Made by a program: the position numbers and the translations under genes
NCBI RefSeq assembly: GCF_032854445.1
Contig: NC_088300.1
Location: 22,487,608 to 22,551,607, forward strand
DNA from: Liolophura sinensis
Taxonomy: Eukaryota; Mollusca; Polyplacophora; Chitonida; Chitonidae
Reading direction: 5' to 3'
DNA: 64,000 nt
Notes under the pieces: generated by a model
Seen by the model: the letters and a program-made list of their open reading frames with translations, nothing else
Databases searched by the model: none
Told to the model about the DNA's origin: nothing
In this document: positions 62,571 through 64,000 of the stretch, in pieces
Layout of the letters: each line of letters begins with the position of its first letter
How positions within the stretch are numbered: position 1 is the stretch's first letter

Positions 62571-64000
62571 CTGTGAGTGGCATGCGTATATATTATATAC
62601 TTATGTTAGGTGCATTTTGGATAATCCATATGCGTATGAGAGAAACAGAAAAGCTTAATGACATCCATTTTTGAGAAACTTTCTTTGTTAGAATTTGAAG
62701 AATGTGTAGAAAGGCCATTCATCAGCTTTTAATACATTGCAGTGTAATATAGATCATTGGTAATCAGTTTGTTTGTCAGTTGATATTTTATGCCTGTTTT
62801 GCAAGGAAAGAGCATCTGCTTTTTTCTTTCCGGATATTTTTTTTGGTGTTAACTGTATGTAATAATGTTATATTCTAAAGTTATGTTCTCTTAACAAGGA
62901 ACATGCTGCTAGCCTTTAGCCTTCTGTTTTGAATTTGGTTGTAAAACTAACCACAAACATGCTTGAATATCATCTTCTAAGGGTAGCTGTGTTAAACCTA
63001 ATTTGTTGAAGTTTTGAATTAATTTAATCAAAGGGCAGGAGAAAACAAGATGGTATATGTACTAGTACATTTTCAACAACATGTTCATTTTTGGGTTTGC
63101 GCAATAGAGTTTCATATTAACATTGCTATGATATATTTTATGTGAACATTGCTGTGATGTAGTTTATGTTAACTTTTCTATAATGTAGGTTGTGTTAACA
63201 TTGCTATAATGTAGTTTATGTTGACTTTTCTATAATGTAGCTTATGTTAACATTGCTGTAATGTAGTTTCCATGAAGTGAAAATGTGAGTGTAAAACTAG
63301 CTGGGAGCTCCATACCTGAGATGAGTGATGTATCTATGTAAAATTTAGGTATACAACAAGGACATGAAACACGGAAAAACAGATAAAAGCAGAGCAACAA
63401 CTGTTTGCTGATCATGTTCACTGCAGTACATACACGATATCGTTAAAAATGCTCTTTAATTGTCTGGATACATGCTTCTTCTTGTGTGAGTAATTGGTCT
63501 GCAGCCATAATAGATATTTGATAACAGATGTAGAAAAACCTGTCCAGCTTCTCATAGTGTGCACCTGCGACACATATAATGGTCTATCACGCTAACTAAA
63601 CGTTTGTCAGTTTACTGTAGGCCTATATATGTAATTTCCTCGTCTGTAGGAGGGTTTCAAGGTGGGAATGTATTTCCTAAATGTTAATTTAATTATACAT
63701 CTTGTTATGTTTACTTATGGTTTTTCGAAATAAATCGTGATTGGCTTGTAATACAGGGATTTTGTATGGTAGTAGACTGTTTGAAAGTTTTGGCTCTTGG
63801 GGAACATACTCATGCGGAAGATATTAATGTTCTGCATATCTGTGTGGACCAGAGAAGCTCTACATGTTCGCACGTTTGTTGTATGTAATTCAGTGCTGTT
63901 CTGAAGAGAACTTTTTGGGTAATTGCGCATGATGACAATGTCTGCAGGAAACTCTGTGGAACTGTAGCATTTGATGATGTATACTGGTAAATAACTTAAA
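62571..64000. other. downstream flank without a recognised gene
   Basis: AT-rich sequence beyond the TMEM87 poly(A) signals. Apart from a short tandem repeat I see no exon-like block, SINE or element terminus. Confidence 0.5.
63105..63275. repeat. about 29-bp AT-rich tandem repeat
   Basis: Five to six diverged copies of tatgttaacattgctataat then gtagttt, alternating with a cttttctataatgtag variant. Confidence 0.85.

Overview
This window looks like nuclear DNA from an invertebrate animal. It is AT-rich, and its genes have many short exons with near-consensus splice sites and long introns full of repeats. Three proteins are clear animal orthologues. The dominant interspersed repeats are two tRNA-derived SINE families, and there is DIRS, Tc1/mariner, pogo-like and MITE debris. 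A lophotrochozoan (mollusc or brachiopod) is my best guess from the general feel of the repeats and proteins. The species cannot be fixed from the sequence alone.

Layout. (1) 1103-8530, minus strand: a four-coding-exon gene for a 303-residue coiled-coil protein resembling the TSNAXIP1-N/C6orf118 family. (2) 8676-14740, plus strand: a complete nine-exon gene for the 26S proteasome ATPase Rpt3 (PSMC4), head-to-head with gene 1 across a promoter of about 145 bp. (3) 14.8-21.7 kb: a gene-poor intergenic stretch of SINEs and minisatellites. (4) 22116-29763, minus strand: a complete nine-exon gene for the CAAX prenyl endopeptidase RCE1. (5) 30963-61994, plus strand: a gene of about 20 exons for the TMEM87 (GOLD-domain seven-helix) Golgi membrane protein, divergent from RCE1. 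(6) 62.0-64.0 kb: its 3' UTR and downstream sequence without a recognisable gene.

The four genes are not a functional cluster. Proteasome, prenyl-protein processing and Golgi membrane protein are unrelated housekeeping jobs, arranged as two divergent pairs.

Points most worth a second look: an AT-AC (U12-type) intron in TMEM87 with the expected 5' site, branch site and AC end; a decayed DIRS-type tyrosine-recombinase retrotransposon in intron 9 of TMEM87 that keeps inverted terminal repeats and an internal complementary region; an in-frame 18-bp minisatellite encoding eight TPA(G/V)NP hexapeptides in the TMEM87 luminal domain; a long imperfect palindrome in RCE1 intron 1; several TIR-bearing MITE families; and a composite tandem array in the last TMEM87 intron. 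I see no prokaryotic-type system, CRISPR array, rRNA gene or functional tRNA gene.
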